Shown: positions 44,029 through 54,079, numbered from the stretch's first letter. The stretch: 64,000 bases of DNA from Clostridia bacterium (GCA_017618135.1 JAFZUV010000007.1:1-64000); one strand, 5' to 3'. Notes: generated from the letters alone by a model not told the origin. Made by a program: numbers and translations.

Positions 44029-45195
44029 TCATTCTCCTTTACAGGCTTCGATAATTATATTTGCCGCCTTAATGAGCAAATCGTCGGGTGTGTTAAGCGG
44101 GGGAAGCAACCTTATCTTGTCTTTTGCGGTAAGGCATAAAACTCCGCTTTCAATACACTTGTTTACGACCTCCACGGCGCTTTTTACAGGCTTTATCCCT
44201 ATCATAAGACCTTTGCCGGTCACGGACTCAATAGCAGGCGAAGCCGTAAATAAGCTTTTAAGCAATTCACCTTTTCTTATGACTTCGTATAAAAAAACAT
44301 CGTCAAGACGGCTTAATATGTTATAAGCGCCGGCACAGCTTGCGGGATTTCCACCGAAGGTTGAGCCGTGGTCGCCGTAAGAAAAGATATTCTCCACCTT
44401 TTCACCGAGTAGCGCCGCGCCTATCGGCAGACCTCCTCCAAGCCCTTTTGCGGAGGTTATAATGTCCGGTTCAATACCGTAATTCATGTACGAGAAAAGC
44501 TTTCCGGTTCTGCCAAAGCCGGTCTGAACCTCGTCTATTATCAGGATTATATCGTTTTGCTCGGTAAACTCGCGCAAAAAGGTCAAATATTCGTCTGTCA
44601 GAGTTATAACGCCGCCCTCGCCCTGTATGCACTCGCACATCACTGCGGCAACTTTTCGTGTTTTACAAACATCTTTCAGTTGTTCGCCGTTTTCGGCATC
44701 TACTGAAACAAATCCCGGGGTAAGTGGGTTATAAAGGGAATGAAAGCAGTCCTGTCCGGTGGCGGCAAGTGTTGTCAGCGTCCTGCCGTGAAAGCTGTTT
44801 TTAAGGGTTACTACCGTATAGCAGTCCGCACCCTTTTTCTCCGCGGCATATTTTCTTGCCGCTTTTATTGCACATTCGTTAGCCTCGGCACCTGAATTTG
44901 CAAAAAACACTTTTTTCATTCCGGTTTTGTTGCACAGAGCTTTCGCAAGTTTTGCACACGGCTTGCAGTAATATAGATTTGATGTATGCTGAACCTTATT
45001 TAACTGTTCGTTTACAGCGGAGACCCAACTCTCGTCCGCCGCACCAAATATGTTTACTCCGATTCCGCTTCCCATGTCAATATATTGCTTTCCGTTAACA
45101 TCGGTAAAAACGGAGCCTTTACCCGAAACTATTTCAACGGGAAATCGTTTATATGTATGCGCTATATAAGCCTCATCAAGTTTTTTTGTATTCAT
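44029..45195 (-). CDS. argD: Acetylornithine aminotransferase
   Basis: 388 residues from ATG 45195, which has AGAGGG upstream; a longer frame runs back into argB and is not used. PLP fold type I, with the Schiff-base Lys in [13 protein letters not shown] (about 240), [12 protein letters not shown] and an [14 protein letters not shown] helix. It swaps the amino group between N-acetylornithine and 2-oxoglutarate. Starts 1 bp after the argB stop. Confidence 0.95.
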   Translation of the reverse strand: MNTKKLDEAYIAHTYKRFPVEIVSGKGSVFTDVNGKQYIDMGSGIGVNIFGAADESWVSAVNEQLNKVQHTSNLYYCKPCAKLAKALCNKTGMKKVFFANSGAEANECAIKAARKYAAEKKGADCYTVVTLKNSFHGRTLTTLAATGQDCFHSLYNPLTPGFVSVDAENGEQLKDVCKTRKVAAVMCECIQGEGGVITLTDEYLTFLREFTEQNDIILIIDEVQTGFGRTGKLFSYMNYGIEPDIITSAKGLGGGLPIGAALLGEKVENIFSYGDHGSTFGGNPASCAGAYNILSRLDDVFLYEVIRKGELLKSLFTASPAIESVTGKGLMIGIKPVKSAVEVVNKCIESGVLCLTAKDKIRLLPPLNTPDDLLIKAANIIIEACKGE

Positions 45196-45196
45196 A

Positions 45197-46054
45197 TTAT
45201 CCCTCTTTGAACAGAGTGCCGGCGCCTTCGTCAGTAAGCAGTTCCATAAGAACCGAGTGGGGAACTCTGCCATCTAATATAACAACATTCTTAACTCCTT
45301 TATGCACCGCTTCAACGCAGCACTCGACCTTTGGTATCATACCGCCTGAAATAACGCCGTCTTCATACAGGCGCTCGGTGTCTTTTATGGTTACTTCGTG
45401 TATTAAGGTGGTAGGGTCGTTCTTATCAGCTAAGATACCGTCAATATCGGTCATCATAATCAGCTTTTCCGCGCCGATTGCACCTGCTATATGAGCCGCG
45501 GCTGTATCACCGTTTATATTGTAGGAATTACCCGATTTGTCACATCCGACTGTTGATATTACGGGGATATAGTCTTTTTCCAAAAGGTCAGTTATAGGGT
45601 GAGGATTGATCTTTTTAATCTCTCCTACGAAACCCAGTTTTTTGCTCTTAATCTCGGATTGTATAAGTCTGCCGTCCATACCCGAAAGACCTATTGCGTT
45701 ACCGCCTTTCATCTCAAGCAAATTTACAAGCGTTTTGTTAACCTTTCCGGCTAAAACCATCTGAACAATGTCCATAGTTTCCTTATCGGTAATGCGAAGA
45801 CCGTCTATAAATTCCGATTTCTTGCCGACCTTGTTCATAAGCTCGTTTATTTCGGGCCCTCCGCCGTGAACTAAAACTATCTTAACGCCTATAAGCCACA
45901 GTAAAACGATATCCTCCATGACCTGCTGTTTTAATTCATCGTTTACCATAGCGTTGCCGCCGTATTTAATTACAACGGTCTTTCCGGTGTATTTTTTTAT
46001 ATGGGGAAGGGCTTGCGTTAAAACCTCAGCCCGCTGTGCGTTTGAAAAATCCAT
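45197..46054 (-). CDS. argB: Acetylglutamate kinase
   Basis: 285 residues, amino-acid kinase fold. VVIKYGGNAM near residue 30 and VLVHGGGPEIN near 60 bind ATP and acetylglutamate; NINGDTAAAHIA is near 200. It phosphorylates N-acetylglutamate. A basic N-terminal helix (QRAEVLTQALPHIKKY) resembles arginine-inhibited forms, so feedback by arginine is likely. SD CGGAGGG. Confidence 0.96.
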   Translation of the reverse strand: MDFSNAQRAEVLTQALPHIKKYTGKTVVIKYGGNAMVNDELKQQVMEDIVLLWLIGVKIVLVHGGGPEINELMNKVGKKSEFIDGLRITDKETMDIVQMVLAGKVNKTLVNLLEMKGGNAIGLSGMDGRLIQSEIKSKKLGFVGEIKKINPHPITDLLEKDYIPVISTVGCDKSGNSYNINGDTAAAHIAGAIGAEKLIMMTDIDGILADKNDPTTLIHEVTIKDTERLYEDGVISGGMIPKVECCVEAVHKGVKNVVILDGRVPHSVLMELLTDEGAGTLFKEG

Positions 46055-46068
46055 TGTTATTCCCTCCG

Positions 46069-47283
46069 TTATGTGCGGTAATCACCGTTGATTTTTACAT
46101 AATCATATGTGAGATCGCAACCCCACGCCGTTGAAACGAATTCGCCATCGTTTAAATCGACAATAATGTTAATCTCATTTTCGCTGAGTACGGTTTTTGC
46201 TTTTTCTTCGCTGAATTCTATACCCTCACCGTTTCGGCACACATCTATCCTTCCGGCACTGCTTTCGAAAGAAACGGCAATACTATTTACATTAATATCA
46301 GCACCGCTGTATCCTATGGCGCATAAGATTCGTCCCCAGTTTGCGTCTGCTCCGAACATAGCCGCCTTTGTAAGACTTGAGCATATAACGCTTTTTGCAA
46401 CAGTTTTTGCGATTTTCTCGGTTTTGCCGCCCGAAACGTTACATTCAAGCAGTTTTGTGGCGCCTTCGCCGTCCGCCGCAATCATACGGCACAAATAAGT
46501 GTTTAATGTATTAAGCGCCTTCATAAAAACCTTGAAATTCTCATTATCTTCAGTAATTTCTTTGTTATCCGCCATACCGTTGCAAAGCACGGTAACCATA
46601 TCATTGGTTGAAGTATCACCGTCAATACTTATCATATTAAATGTGCTTTTTATATCGGTTGACAGGGCTTTTTGCAGCATGCCCGGAGAAATAGCCACAT
46701 CGCTGGTTATAAATACGAGCATAGTAGCCATATCAGGATGTATCATACCGCTGCCTTTGGCAATACCGCCTATACGGCAAGCTTTATCACCAATCATAAA
46801 CTCAATCGCAATTTCTTTTTTTACAGTGTCGGTTGTCATGATAGCCTCGGCGGCGTCAGTACTTCCGTTTTCGTTTAAACCCGATATAAGCTCGTTTAAT
46901 CCTTTTTCAATAGGAATCGGATCAAGAGGCTGACCTATAACGCCGGTTGAGGCTATTACAATATCATCAGCGTTAATATTCAGCGCCTCGGCGGTGCTTT
47001 GACATATTCTTTCGGCGGTCTCTATGCCTCCCGTACAGCAGGTATTTGCAATTCCGCTGTTGCAGATAACGGCTTTGGCTTTGCCGTCTTCTATATTTTT
47101 TCGAGTTACCGTAATCGGCGCCCCATAAACTTTATTTGTTGTATAAACCGCGGCACAAGATGCGGTATTATCACTTGTTATCAGTGCTAAATCTTTTTTT
47201 AGCTTGTTTTTTCTTATACCGCAGTGTATTCCGTTTGCTTTAAATCCCTTTGCGGCACAAATGCCGCCTTCAATTATTTTCAT
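46069..47283 (-). CDS. argJ: Bifunctional ornithine acetyltransferase/N-acetylglutamate synthase
   Basis: 404 residues. The auto-cleavage site is in GSGMIHPDMATMLVF, where Thr becomes the N-terminal nucleophile, and the DGDTSTNDMV motif follows. It recycles the acetyl group from acetylornithine to glutamate, so no separate ArgA/ArgE is needed. Monofunctional versus bifunctional cannot be settled by eye. It overlaps the argC stop (ATGA). Confidence 0.94.
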   Translation of the reverse strand: MKIIEGGICAAKGFKANGIHCGIRKNKLKKDLALITSDNTASCAAVYTTNKVYGAPITVTRKNIEDGKAKAVICNSGIANTCCTGGIETAERICQSTAEALNINADDIVIASTGVIGQPLDPIPIEKGLNELISGLNENGSTDAAEAIMTTDTVKKEIAIEFMIGDKACRIGGIAKGSGMIHPDMATMLVFITSDVAISPGMLQKALSTDIKSTFNMISIDGDTSTNDMVTVLCNGMADNKEITEDNENFKVFMKALNTLNTYLCRMIAADGEGATKLLECNVSGGKTEKIAKTVAKSVICSSLTKAAMFGADANWGRILCAIGYSGADINVNSIAVSFESSAGRIDVCRNGEGIEFSEEKAKTVLSENEINIIVDLNDGEFVSTAWGCDLTYDYVKINGDYRT

Positions 47284-48212
47284 AAAGTTCTCTCCTTGAA
47301 TATCAGACCCTTATATTCTTCGATTCCTAAACAAATATTAAGATTTTGTATTGCCGCGCCCGAGGCGCCTTTTCCTAAGTTATCAAATCTTGAAATCAGT
47401 AATATTCTGTCCTCATTTCCCTCTACGGTGATTTGCATATCGTCAAATCCCGAAAAGCATCCGGCATACAGTGTATTGTCTTCGGATTTGCTGAATTTGA
47501 TAAGACTGCTTGCGTAATATGAAATGTATAACTCCTTAATATCAGATAAGGAATAGTTAATATCACTTTTAAACAATGGGACGGTAACCTGCATCCCCGA
47601 GTAATAAGGAGCCACAACAGGACAAAAAACAGGAATTTCTTTTAATTTGCAGTGCTTTACCATTTCCGGTAAATGCTTGTGGCTCTGTGTTAATCCGTAT
47701 AATCCCGGCGAGTCAAGATTTGTTTGTCGGTTTTCCGATTCGTATTGAGCAATCATTTTTTTGCCGCCGCCCGAATAACCGGTAATGGAAAAACAGGTTA
47801 GCCTTGCGTCAGGAAACAGCATACCGTTTTCAATAAGCGGAGCTATAAGCGTTGTAAATCCTGTTGCGTGGCAACCGGGATTAGCAATTCTTGTTGCCGT
47901 TTTTATTTTATTACGATAATCAAAAATTTCCGGAAAGCCGTATGCAAAATCATCGTCAGTACGGTGTGCTGTTGAGGTGTCAATAATAACGGTATCCGGA
48001 TTTTCCACCAACGAGACCGCTTGCTTTGCCGCGTCATCGGGCAAACAAAGTATGGAAACATCCGATGTGTTTAAACATTCCTTACGGTATTCAATATCTT
48101 TGCGCTTATCATCCGGCAAAGTTATTATTTCTAAATCATCACGGGCTGAAAGACGGTTTTTTATTCGAAGTCCTGTGGTACCGGCGCCGCCGTCAATGAA
48201 TACTTTTTTCAT
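47280..48212 (-). CDS. argC: N-acetyl-gamma-glutamyl-phosphate reductase, type 2
   Basis: 310 residues. Rossmann start FIDGGAGTTGLRI, catalytic Cys in ANPGCHATG (about residue 112) and KHLPEMVKH later. The FIDG start and shorter length mark it as the type 2 family, less common in Bacillota than type 1. It reduces acetylglutamyl phosphate to the semialdehyde. First gene of the arg operon; an ARG-box-like palindrome lies at its promoter. Confidence 0.93.
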   Translation of the reverse strand: MKKVFIDGGAGTTGLRIKNRLSARDDLEIITLPDDKRKDIEYRKECLNTSDVSILCLPDDAAKQAVSLVENPDTVIIDTSTAHRTDDDFAYGFPEIFDYRNKIKTATRIANPGCHATGFTTLIAPLIENGMLFPDARLTCFSITGYSGGGKKMIAQYESENRQTNLDSPGLYGLTQSHKHLPEMVKHCKLKEIPVFCPVVAPYYSGMQVTVPLFKSDINYSLSDIKELYISYYASSLIKFSKSEDNTLYAGCFSGFDDMQITVEGNEDRILLISRFDNLGKGASGAAIQNLNICLGIEEYKGLIFKERTL

Positions 48213-48226
48213 AATTTCTCACCAGC

Positions 48227-48272
48227 CTGAATAAATATGCATTATTTTAGCATATAAATTCAGATTTGTCAA
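48227..48272 (-). promoter_or_regulatory. arg operon promoter with ARG-box-like operator
   Basis: On the minus strand TTGACA (48267-48272), 17 bp, TAAAAT (48244-48249). CTGAATAAATATGC (48227-48240) and GCATATAAATTCAG (48250-48263) form a 14-bp inverted repeat, two mismatches, that brackets the -10 box and resembles ArgR/AhrC ARG boxes (TGAAT half sites). A further GTGCATAAAAATATTTACAC-like site at 48301-48320 may be an auxiliary box. No argR gene is in the window. Confidence 0.65.
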
Positions 48273-48458
48273 TATTTTCTCACCTGATTTTATATACAAA
48301 GTGCATAAAAATATTTACACATTTAACAAAATACTGAGCAGATTTTTTATGCAGTGTTTATGCATAGAGCATTTTGTAATTATTGTACAAAATTCACCGA
48401 TATAAACCCTTAAATGATTGCAACTGATACAAACTGTTGTTTGCACCGTAAATTTGTG

Positions 48459-48521
48459 TTGACAAAGAAAAAACATTATGCTATTATACTATCACAGTAT
48501 CGCTTTAGCGAGATAAAGCGA
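48459..48521 (+). promoter_or_regulatory. his operon promoter and palindromic operator
   Basis: TTGACA (48459-48464), 17 bp, TATTAT (48482-48487). The inverted repeat TCGCTTTA (48500-48507) and TAAAGCGA (48514-48521) lies just downstream of the start of transcription, where a bound repressor would block polymerase. The first gene encodes a TrpR-type protein, so autoregulation is likely. The RNA could also form this hairpin. Confidence 0.65.
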
Positions 48522-48537
48522 AAAAGTGGTGATTTTA

Positions 48538-48834
48538 ATGAAAACCTGGCATAACGAAAGTACCGATAAACTGTGTGAGGCATTACTCACACTTAAAAAC
48601 AGGGCGGAATGTTACGAGTTTCTTGAGGATGTATGTACAATAAAGGAAATACTCGATATTTCTCAGCGCCTTTCGGTTGCTACATTACTTTCAAAGAAAA
48701 TAAGCTATTCCGAGATAAGTGCTAAAACAGGCGCGAGCGCTGCAACGATCAGTCGGGTTAGTAAGTGTTATGAATACGGCAGCGGCGGATATAAAAAGGT
48801 TATAAAGCGTATGAGTGGTGAAAAGAATGATTGA
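48538..48834 (+). CDS. TrpR-family regulator (YerC/YecD type) of the his operon
   Basis: 98 residues from the ATG that follows GGTGAT by five bases. The all-helical TrpR/YerC fold has ISQRLSVATLL and the helix-turn-helix SYSEISAKTGASAATISRV. Relatives at the head of Bacillota his operons are proposed histidine-responsive repressors. The corepressor is not proven here. It overlaps hisZ by 8 bp, and a palindrome at its promoter is the natural operator. Confidence 0.85.
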   Translation: MKTWHNESTDKLCEALLTLKNRAECYEFLEDVCTIKEILDISQRLSVATLLSKKISYSEISAKTGASAATISRVSKCYEYGSGGYKKVIKRMSGEKND

Positions 48835-49915
48835 CCAGAAACTTATGAGATTTGAGGAAAAAGCTGTATTTACGCTTCGTTCTCTTTATAGGAAATACGG
48901 ATATCTTCCTTACAAGATGAGCAAGTTTGAAGAGTATGAGCTTTACATTCGCAACAAGGACTTTCTTGTGAGTGACAGAGTAATATCTTTTAATGATACA
49001 AACGGAAAATTGATGGCGTTAAAGCCTGATGTAACCCTTTCAATAATAAAGGGCGGGGAAGACAGAGCGGGCGAAAAGCAAAGGGTATTTTACAATGAGA
49101 ACGTTTATAGAGTGTCTGAAAGCACGCACCGTTTTAAGGAAATTATGCAAACAGGTCTGGAATGTATCGGTGATATTGACATTTATGATATATATGAGGT
49201 GATATCGCTTGCCGCACAAAGTCTAGCAACAATTTGTGATGACTTTTATATAGAAATCAGCAATATGGATGTAGTGTGTTCTGTTCTGTCAGGAGTTTGC
49301 GGCAATAAAGAATTTGTAAATGCGGCTATCAAGTGTATATCACAAAAAAACAAACACGATTTAAAAACTGTTTGTAATGAATTTTCGGTCGATGAAAACG
49401 GATACAGGAAAATATCAAATCTTATTTCACTTTACGGTGAAAGAAGCGCGGTTATTGAAAGTATAAAAGAAATCTGTGAACCTACGCTTGTTGATATTAT
49501 GATAAAGCTTTCTAATTTACTCCGCAAGTCTGAATTTGGTGATAGAATTAAATTTGATTTTTCTGCGGTAAACGATATGAATTATTATAACGGCTTTGTC
49601 TTTAAGGGTTTTGTAAGCGGTATTTTTTGCGATGTGTTATCCGGCGGTCAGTATGACAATATGATGAAAAGAATGAAGAGGAAATCATCCGCCGTGGGGT
49701 TTGCGCTTTATTTGGACAGGATGGATGATTTGAATTGCAAAGAAGTCAGTTATGATGTGGATTATGTGCTTATTTATGATGAGTTGACGGATTTTATGAA
49801 ACTTTCATCGAAGGTTAAAGAGTTTATAGATTCCGGGTTCAGTGTCAGCACTCAAAAGACTGTACCGGCAAATCTAAGGTATAAAAATATTCTGTATTTA
49901 AACAAGGAGGGATAA
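48827..49915 (+). CDS. hisZ: ATP phosphoribosyltransferase regulatory subunit
   Basis: 362 residues of a class II aminoacyl-tRNA-synthetase-like fold related to HisRS, without the tRNA-binding parts: KPDVTLSI, YNENVYRVSE and the late YNGFVFKGFVSG block. HisZ forms a complex with short HisG and confers histidine feedback inhibition. ATG 48827 is preferred to the GTG four codons earlier, whose codons overlap the SD. It ends 3 bp before hisG. Confidence 0.9.
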   Translation: MIDQKLMRFEEKAVFTLRSLYRKYGYLPYKMSKFEEYELYIRNKDFLVSDRVISFNDTNGKLMALKPDVTLSIIKGGEDRAGEKQRVFYNENVYRVSESTHRFKEIMQTGLECIGDIDIYDIYEVISLAAQSLATICDDFYIEISNMDVVCSVLSGVCGNKEFVNAAIKCISQKNKHDLKTVCNEFSVDENGYRKISNLISLYGERSAVIESIKEICEPTLVDIMIKLSNLLRKSEFGDRIKFDFSAVNDMNYYNGFVFKGFVSGIFCDVLSGGQYDNMMKRMKRKSSAVGFALYLDRMDDLNCKEVSYDVDYVLIYDELTDFMKLSSKVKEFIDSGFSVSTQKTVPANLRYKNILYLNKEG

Positions 49916-49918
49916 TCT

Positions 49919-50548
49919 ATGCTTAATGTCGCTCTTCCAAAGGGCAGGCTTGGTGAAAAAGTCTACGATATGTTTGAAAAATCAGGCTACGATTGTCCTT
50001 TAATAAGAGAAGAAAATAGAAAGCTGATTTTTGAAAACAGTAAAACGGGAGTAAGATTTTTTTGGGTAAAGCCTTCGGATGTATCAATTTATGTTGAACG
50101 GGGCGCTGCCGACATAGGAGTAGCGGGCAAAGATATTTTGCTTGAATACAAACCGGATGTTTATGAACTTCTTGATTTGAATGTGGGTAAATGTAAAATG
50201 GTTGTCGCGGCAAAAAAAGAATTTCGTGACGACGGGATAAAAATACTTAAGGTTGCAACAAAATTTACAAACATTGCCGCAGATTATTATGCCGGACTCG
50301 GCAGGGATATAGATATAATAAAGCTTAACGGTTCAATCGAATTGGCGCCTATTCTAGGACTTTCTGACATTATTGTCGATATAGTCGAAACAGGCAAAAC
50401 TTTAAAGGAAAACAACTTAGAAGTTAAAGAAACAATATTGCCGATAAGCGCAAGGCTTATTGCTAATAAAGCTTCATTTAATTTTAAAAGAGAAACGATA
50501 GAAAAAATTGTATTTGCAATTAAAGGGCAGGTAGAAAAAAGTGATTAA
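49919..50548 (+). CDS. hisG: ATP phosphoribosyltransferase, short form
   Basis: 209 residues, lacking the C-terminal regulatory domain of long HisG, consistent with the HisZ gene beside it. Motifs: LPKGRLGEKVYDM at the start and DIVETGKTL near 155 for PRPP binding. It starts histidine synthesis by joining ATP and PRPP. hisD starts by GTG inside its last codons. Confidence 0.95.
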   Translation: MLNVALPKGRLGEKVYDMFEKSGYDCPLIREENRKLIFENSKTGVRFFWVKPSDVSIYVERGAADIGVAGKDILLEYKPDVYELLDLNVGKCKMVVAAKKEFRDDGIKILKVATKFTNIAADYYAGLGRDIDIIKLNGSIELAPILGLSDIIVDIVETGKTLKENNLEVKETILPISARLIANKASFNFKRETIEKIVFAIKGQVEKSD

Positions 50549-51821
50549 GATTTATAATTACGGCGAAGTTCCCAACAGTGAGGTCTTTTCAAGAAATGAT
50601 GTAGCTACCGATGTAGAGGATATTGTTGCCGATATAATTAAAAATGTAAGGCAAAACGGCGATAAAGCGTTATCTGAGTATTCGCTTAAATTTGACGGTG
50701 CGGATATAAAATGCTTCAGAGTTTCAGAGGAAGAGGTAAGCGAAGCCGTAAATAGTATGCCGGAAGAGTTTATTTCTATTTTAAAGGAAGCGGCGGAAAA
50801 TATACGCGCTTTTCATAAAAATCAGGTCCGCACGAGCTTTGTTATAAATGATAAGGACGGCGTTGTTATCGGTCAAAAGGTTATGCCGATAGAACGGATA
50901 GGGCTTTATGTTCCCGGCGGCACTGCGGCGTATCCTTCAAGCGTGCTTATGAACGCCATCCCGGCTAAAATTGCCGGTTGCGGCGAGGTAATAATGGTAT
51001 CACCGCCTTCATCAAACGGAAATATAAATCCGGCGGTTCTTACTGCGGCAAAAATCGCCGGTGTTGATAAAATTTACAAGGTGGGCGGCGCTCAGGCGGT
51101 TGCCGCACTTGCGTACGGCACAGAGAGTATACCACGCGTTGATAAAATAGTAGGTCCGGGCAACGCTTTTGTCGCCGAGGCGAAAAAGCAGGTTTTCGGT
51201 AAAGTATCTATAGATATGATAGCCGGTCCCAGCGAAATTTTGATTGTAGCTGACAGTACCAACAGTCCTAAAATCATAGCCGCAGATTTGTTATCGCAAG
51301 CCGAGCACGATAAAAATGCGAGCGCCGTGCTCGTAACCGACAGCTCAGAGTTTGCAAATCTCGTATCAGGCGAGCTTGAAAGGCAGATACCGCTTCTTGA
51401 GCGCGCCGAGATTGCAAGAGCTTCAATAGATAATAACGGTAAAATTATTGTGTCGGAAAACGATATTTTAAAGGCCATTGATATTGCAAATGAAATAGCG
51501 CCCGAGCACTTAGAGCTTTGCGTTGATAATCCGTTTGACTACCTTGATAAAGTAAAGCACGCAGGTTCGGTGTTTATGGGTAAGAACTGTCCGGAAAGTC
51601 TTGGCGATTATTTTGCAGGTCCTAATCATACATTGCCTACTGGCGGCACGGCGAGGTTTTCATCACCGTTGTCTGTTGACGATTTTGTCAAGAAAACGCA
51701 GTACACATATTACTCGGAGGACGCATTGAAAAATGTTGCCGGTAAAATAAAGTATTTCGCCGATAAGGAGGGACTGAATGCGCACGGCATAAGCGCTGTC
51801 GTTCGGTTTGAAGACAAATGA
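50541..51821 (+). CDS. hisD: Histidinol dehydrogenase
   Basis: 426 residues with the start codon GTG overlapping hisG. Substrate and zinc motifs: AGPSEILIVAD, the zinc-ligand motif SQAEHDKNA (about 253), and EIAPEHLEL. It oxidises histidinol to histidine in two NAD steps. hisC overlaps by ATGA. Confidence 0.96.
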   Translation: MIKIYNYGEVPNSEVFSRNDVATDVEDIVADIIKNVRQNGDKALSEYSLKFDGADIKCFRVSEEEVSEAVNSMPEEFISILKEAAENIRAFHKNQVRTSFVINDKDGVVIGQKVMPIERIGLYVPGGTAAYPSSVLMNAIPAKIAGCGEVIMVSPPSSNGNINPAVLTAAKIAGVDKIYKVGGAQAVAALAYGTESIPRVDKIVGPGNAFVAEAKKQVFGKVSIDMIAGPSEILIVADSTNSPKIIAADLLSQAEHDKNASAVLVTDSSEFANLVSGELERQIPLLERAEIARASIDNNGKIIVSENDILKAIDIANEIAPEHLELCVDNPFDYLDKVKHAGSVFMGKNCPESLGDYFAGPNHTLPTGGTARFSSPLSVDDFVKKTQYTYYSEDALKNVAGKIKYFADKEGLNAHGISAVVRFEDK

Positions 51822-52894
51822 GCAGATTTTTCGCAGATCAATATAAAGACTTAACGCCTTATGTTCCCGGAGAACAACCGCAGGACAAAAAATATATAAA
51901 GCTAAATACCAATGAATCACCGTTTGAGCCACCTGAAAGCGTAAAAAATGCTGTAAGCGGACAGGCAGATACCGCGCGTCTTTATTCCGATCCTGATTTG
52001 ACGGCACTGCGGGCGCAAATGGCGCAAAACTACGGTATACCGGCGGATAATATAGTTATGTCAAACGGTTCAGATGAAATTTTGAATTTAGCTTTTATGG
52101 CGTTTGCCGATGAAAAAAAGCCGTTGGCGTTTGCCGATATAACATACGGATTTTATAAGGTTATAGCCGAGCTTAACAGTATACCGTATACGGTAATACC
52201 TTTGAAAGAGGATTTTTCAATCAGAGCGGATGATTATGTGGGGTTAGGTAAAACGATAGTTATAGCAAATCCCAACGCCCCCACAGGGCTGTATTTAGAA
52301 CTGTCGAAGATTGAAAGAATATTAAAATCCAATCCGGAAAATGTAGTCATTGTTGATGAGGCATACATAGATTTCGGCGGTGAAAGCGCGGTTTGTCTTG
52401 TAAAAAAATATGATAACCTTATTGTGACGGGCACATTTTCAAAGTCACGCAGCTTGGCGGGCGCCAGACTTGGTTTTGCGTTTGCCAATCAAAAACTTAT
52501 TGCCGATATAAACGCATTAAGATATTCGATGAATCCCTATAATGTAAACTGTTTCACCTCTGCGGCGGGAATTGCCGCACTGAAAGAAAAATCATATTTT
52601 GATAATAATTGTAAGGTGATCATAGAAAATCGCGATTTTTTGGAGGCTGAACTTAAAAGTCTTGGATTTATCGTTATACCGTCAAGCGCAAATTTTGTGT
52701 TTGCAAAAACAAGCTTAATAGGTGGTAAAGAGCTTTATTTGCGTCTTAAGGAAAAGGGTATTCTCATAAGGCATTTTGATAATGACCGAATAAAGGATTA
52801 TAATCGTATTACGGTGGGAACGGCTAAGCAAATGAAAACTCTTATCGAAAAAATCAAAGAAGTTTTGGAGGAAATAGAGAATGAGAAGTGCTGA
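51818..52894 (+). CDS. hisC: Histidinol-phosphate aminotransferase
   Basis: 358 residues, PLP fold type I. The PLP Lys lies in TFSKSRSLAGARLGF (about 215), with NPNAPTG and VDEAYIDF typical of HisC. It transfers amino to imidazole acetol phosphate. Overlaps both hisD (4 bp) and hisB (14 bp). Confidence 0.96.
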   Translation: MSRFFADQYKDLTPYVPGEQPQDKKYIKLNTNESPFEPPESVKNAVSGQADTARLYSDPDLTALRAQMAQNYGIPADNIVMSNGSDEILNLAFMAFADEKKPLAFADITYGFYKVIAELNSIPYTVIPLKEDFSIRADDYVGLGKTIVIANPNAPTGLYLELSKIERILKSNPENVVIVDEAYIDFGGESAVCLVKKYDNLIVTGTFSKSRSLAGARLGFAFANQKLIADINALRYSMNPYNVNCFTSAAGIAALKEKSYFDNNCKVIIENRDFLEAELKSLGFIVIPSSANFVFAKTSLIGGKELYLRLKEKGILIRHFDNDRIKDYNRITVGTAKQMKTLIEKIKEVLEEIENEKC

Positions 52895-53468
52895 GATACT
52901 AAGGAAAACCGGTGAGACCGATATCAAGCTTTCGATAGATTTAGACGGCACCGGAAAGTCGGAAATAAACAGCGGTTGCGGATTTCTTGACCATATGTTA
53001 ACTCTTTTTTCAAAGCATTCAAGATTTGATTTAAAGGTATTTTGCAAGGGAGACAGCGAGGTCGATTTTCATCACACAACCGAGGATATAGCAATTTGTT
53101 TGGGAAGGGCGTTTAAAGAGGCTCTTGGTGATAAATGCGGTATAGAAAGGTTTGGCAATGCCTTTTTGCCTATGGACGAGGCGTTAGTTGTATCCGCCGT
53201 GGATATTTCCGGCAGGAGCTATTTGAATTTTTCTGTCAATATTTCGGCTGAAAAGGTAGGCGACTTTGATACTGAATTATGCGAGGAATTCTGGCAGGGA
53301 TTTGTAAGAGAATCAGGGATAACTTTGCATGTTAAGCAACTTTACGGTAAGAATTCTCATCATATAATAGAATCGGTTTTTAAGTCGGTAGCGCGTACGC
53401 TTAAAAAGGCTGTTATGGTAAATGAAAGATTTATCGGTGAAATTCCGTCTACAAAGGGAGTTTTGTAA
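52881..53468 (+). CDS. hisB: Imidazoleglycerol-phosphate dehydratase
   Basis: 195 residues, the single-function length without the phosphatase domain of enterobacterial HisB. The metal-binding blocks GCGFLDHMLTLFSKH (about 32-46) and DFHHTTEDIAICLG (about 62-75) and the late KNSHHIIES are intact. The missing phosphatase step is supplied by the hisK-type gene at the end of the operon. Confidence 0.96.
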   Translation: MRSAEILRKTGETDIKLSIDLDGTGKSEINSGCGFLDHMLTLFSKHSRFDLKVFCKGDSEVDFHHTTEDIAICLGRAFKEALGDKCGIERFGNAFLPMDEALVVSAVDISGRSYLNFSVNISAEKVGDFDTELCEEFWQGFVRESGITLHVKQLYGKNSHHIIESVFKSVARTLKKAVMVNERFIGEIPSTKGVL

Positions 53469-54079
53469 TGATTGCAATAGTTGATTACGGCGTCGGCAAT
53501 CTGTTTTCACTTCGCAGTTCGTTTAAAATGATAGGCGAAAATGCGGTAGTTACGGGTGATAAGTCGGTTATTTCTTCCGCGGATAAAATAATCCTGCCCG
53601 GCGTCGGCGCTTTCGGGGACGCCGTATATAAGCTTAAACAAACCGGGCTTGATGAGGTTTTAAGAGATCAAGCAAGTGCCGGGAAAGATATAATGGGAAT
53701 TTGCCTCGGTATGCAGCTTTTGTTTCAAAAAGGTTATGAATACGGTGAGTATGAGGGATTGGGGCTTTTAAACGGCGATATAGTTCCTATGCTCGGCAGC
53801 TTGCCTGCCGGTCTTAAAATTCCGCATATAGGCTGGAATGCTTTACACTTTAAAAAGAGCAGTTATCTCTTGAAATATGTAAACGAAAATGATTGTGTTT
53901 ATTTTGTACATTCCTTCTATGCGGATAATTGTGACGACTCAATTATCGCGACTGCCGAATATGGCAAAGAGATTACGGCAATGGTGCAAAAGGATAATAT
54001 TGCCGGTTGTCAGTTTCATCCCGAAAAAAGCGGGAGCGTGGGGCTGTCAATACTAAAAGCGTTTTGTGAGGGCAGATAA
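53468..54079 (+). CDS. hisH: Imidazole glycerol phosphate synthase, glutaminase subunit
   Basis: 203 residues. Class I glutaminase with Cys in GICLGMQLLF (about 80), and the His/Glu pair in CQFHPEKSG (about 180). It feeds ammonia to HisF. One-base overlaps with hisB and hisA at both ends show translational coupling. Confidence 0.96.
   Translation: MIAIVDYGVGNLFSLRSSFKMIGENAVVTGDKSVISSADKIILPGVGAFGDAVYKLKQTGLDEVLRDQASAGKDIMGICLGMQLLFQKGYEYGEYEGLGLLNGDIVPMLGSLPAGLKIPHIGWNALHFKKSSYLLKYVNENDCVYFVHSFYADNCDDSIIATAEYGKEITAMVQKDNIAGCQFHPEKSGSVGLSILKAFCEGR

Noticed and set aside
48501-48520. Histidine attenuator with leader peptide
   Set aside because: The leader is only about 45 nt, with no His-codon run and no alternative terminator; a palindromic operator fits better.
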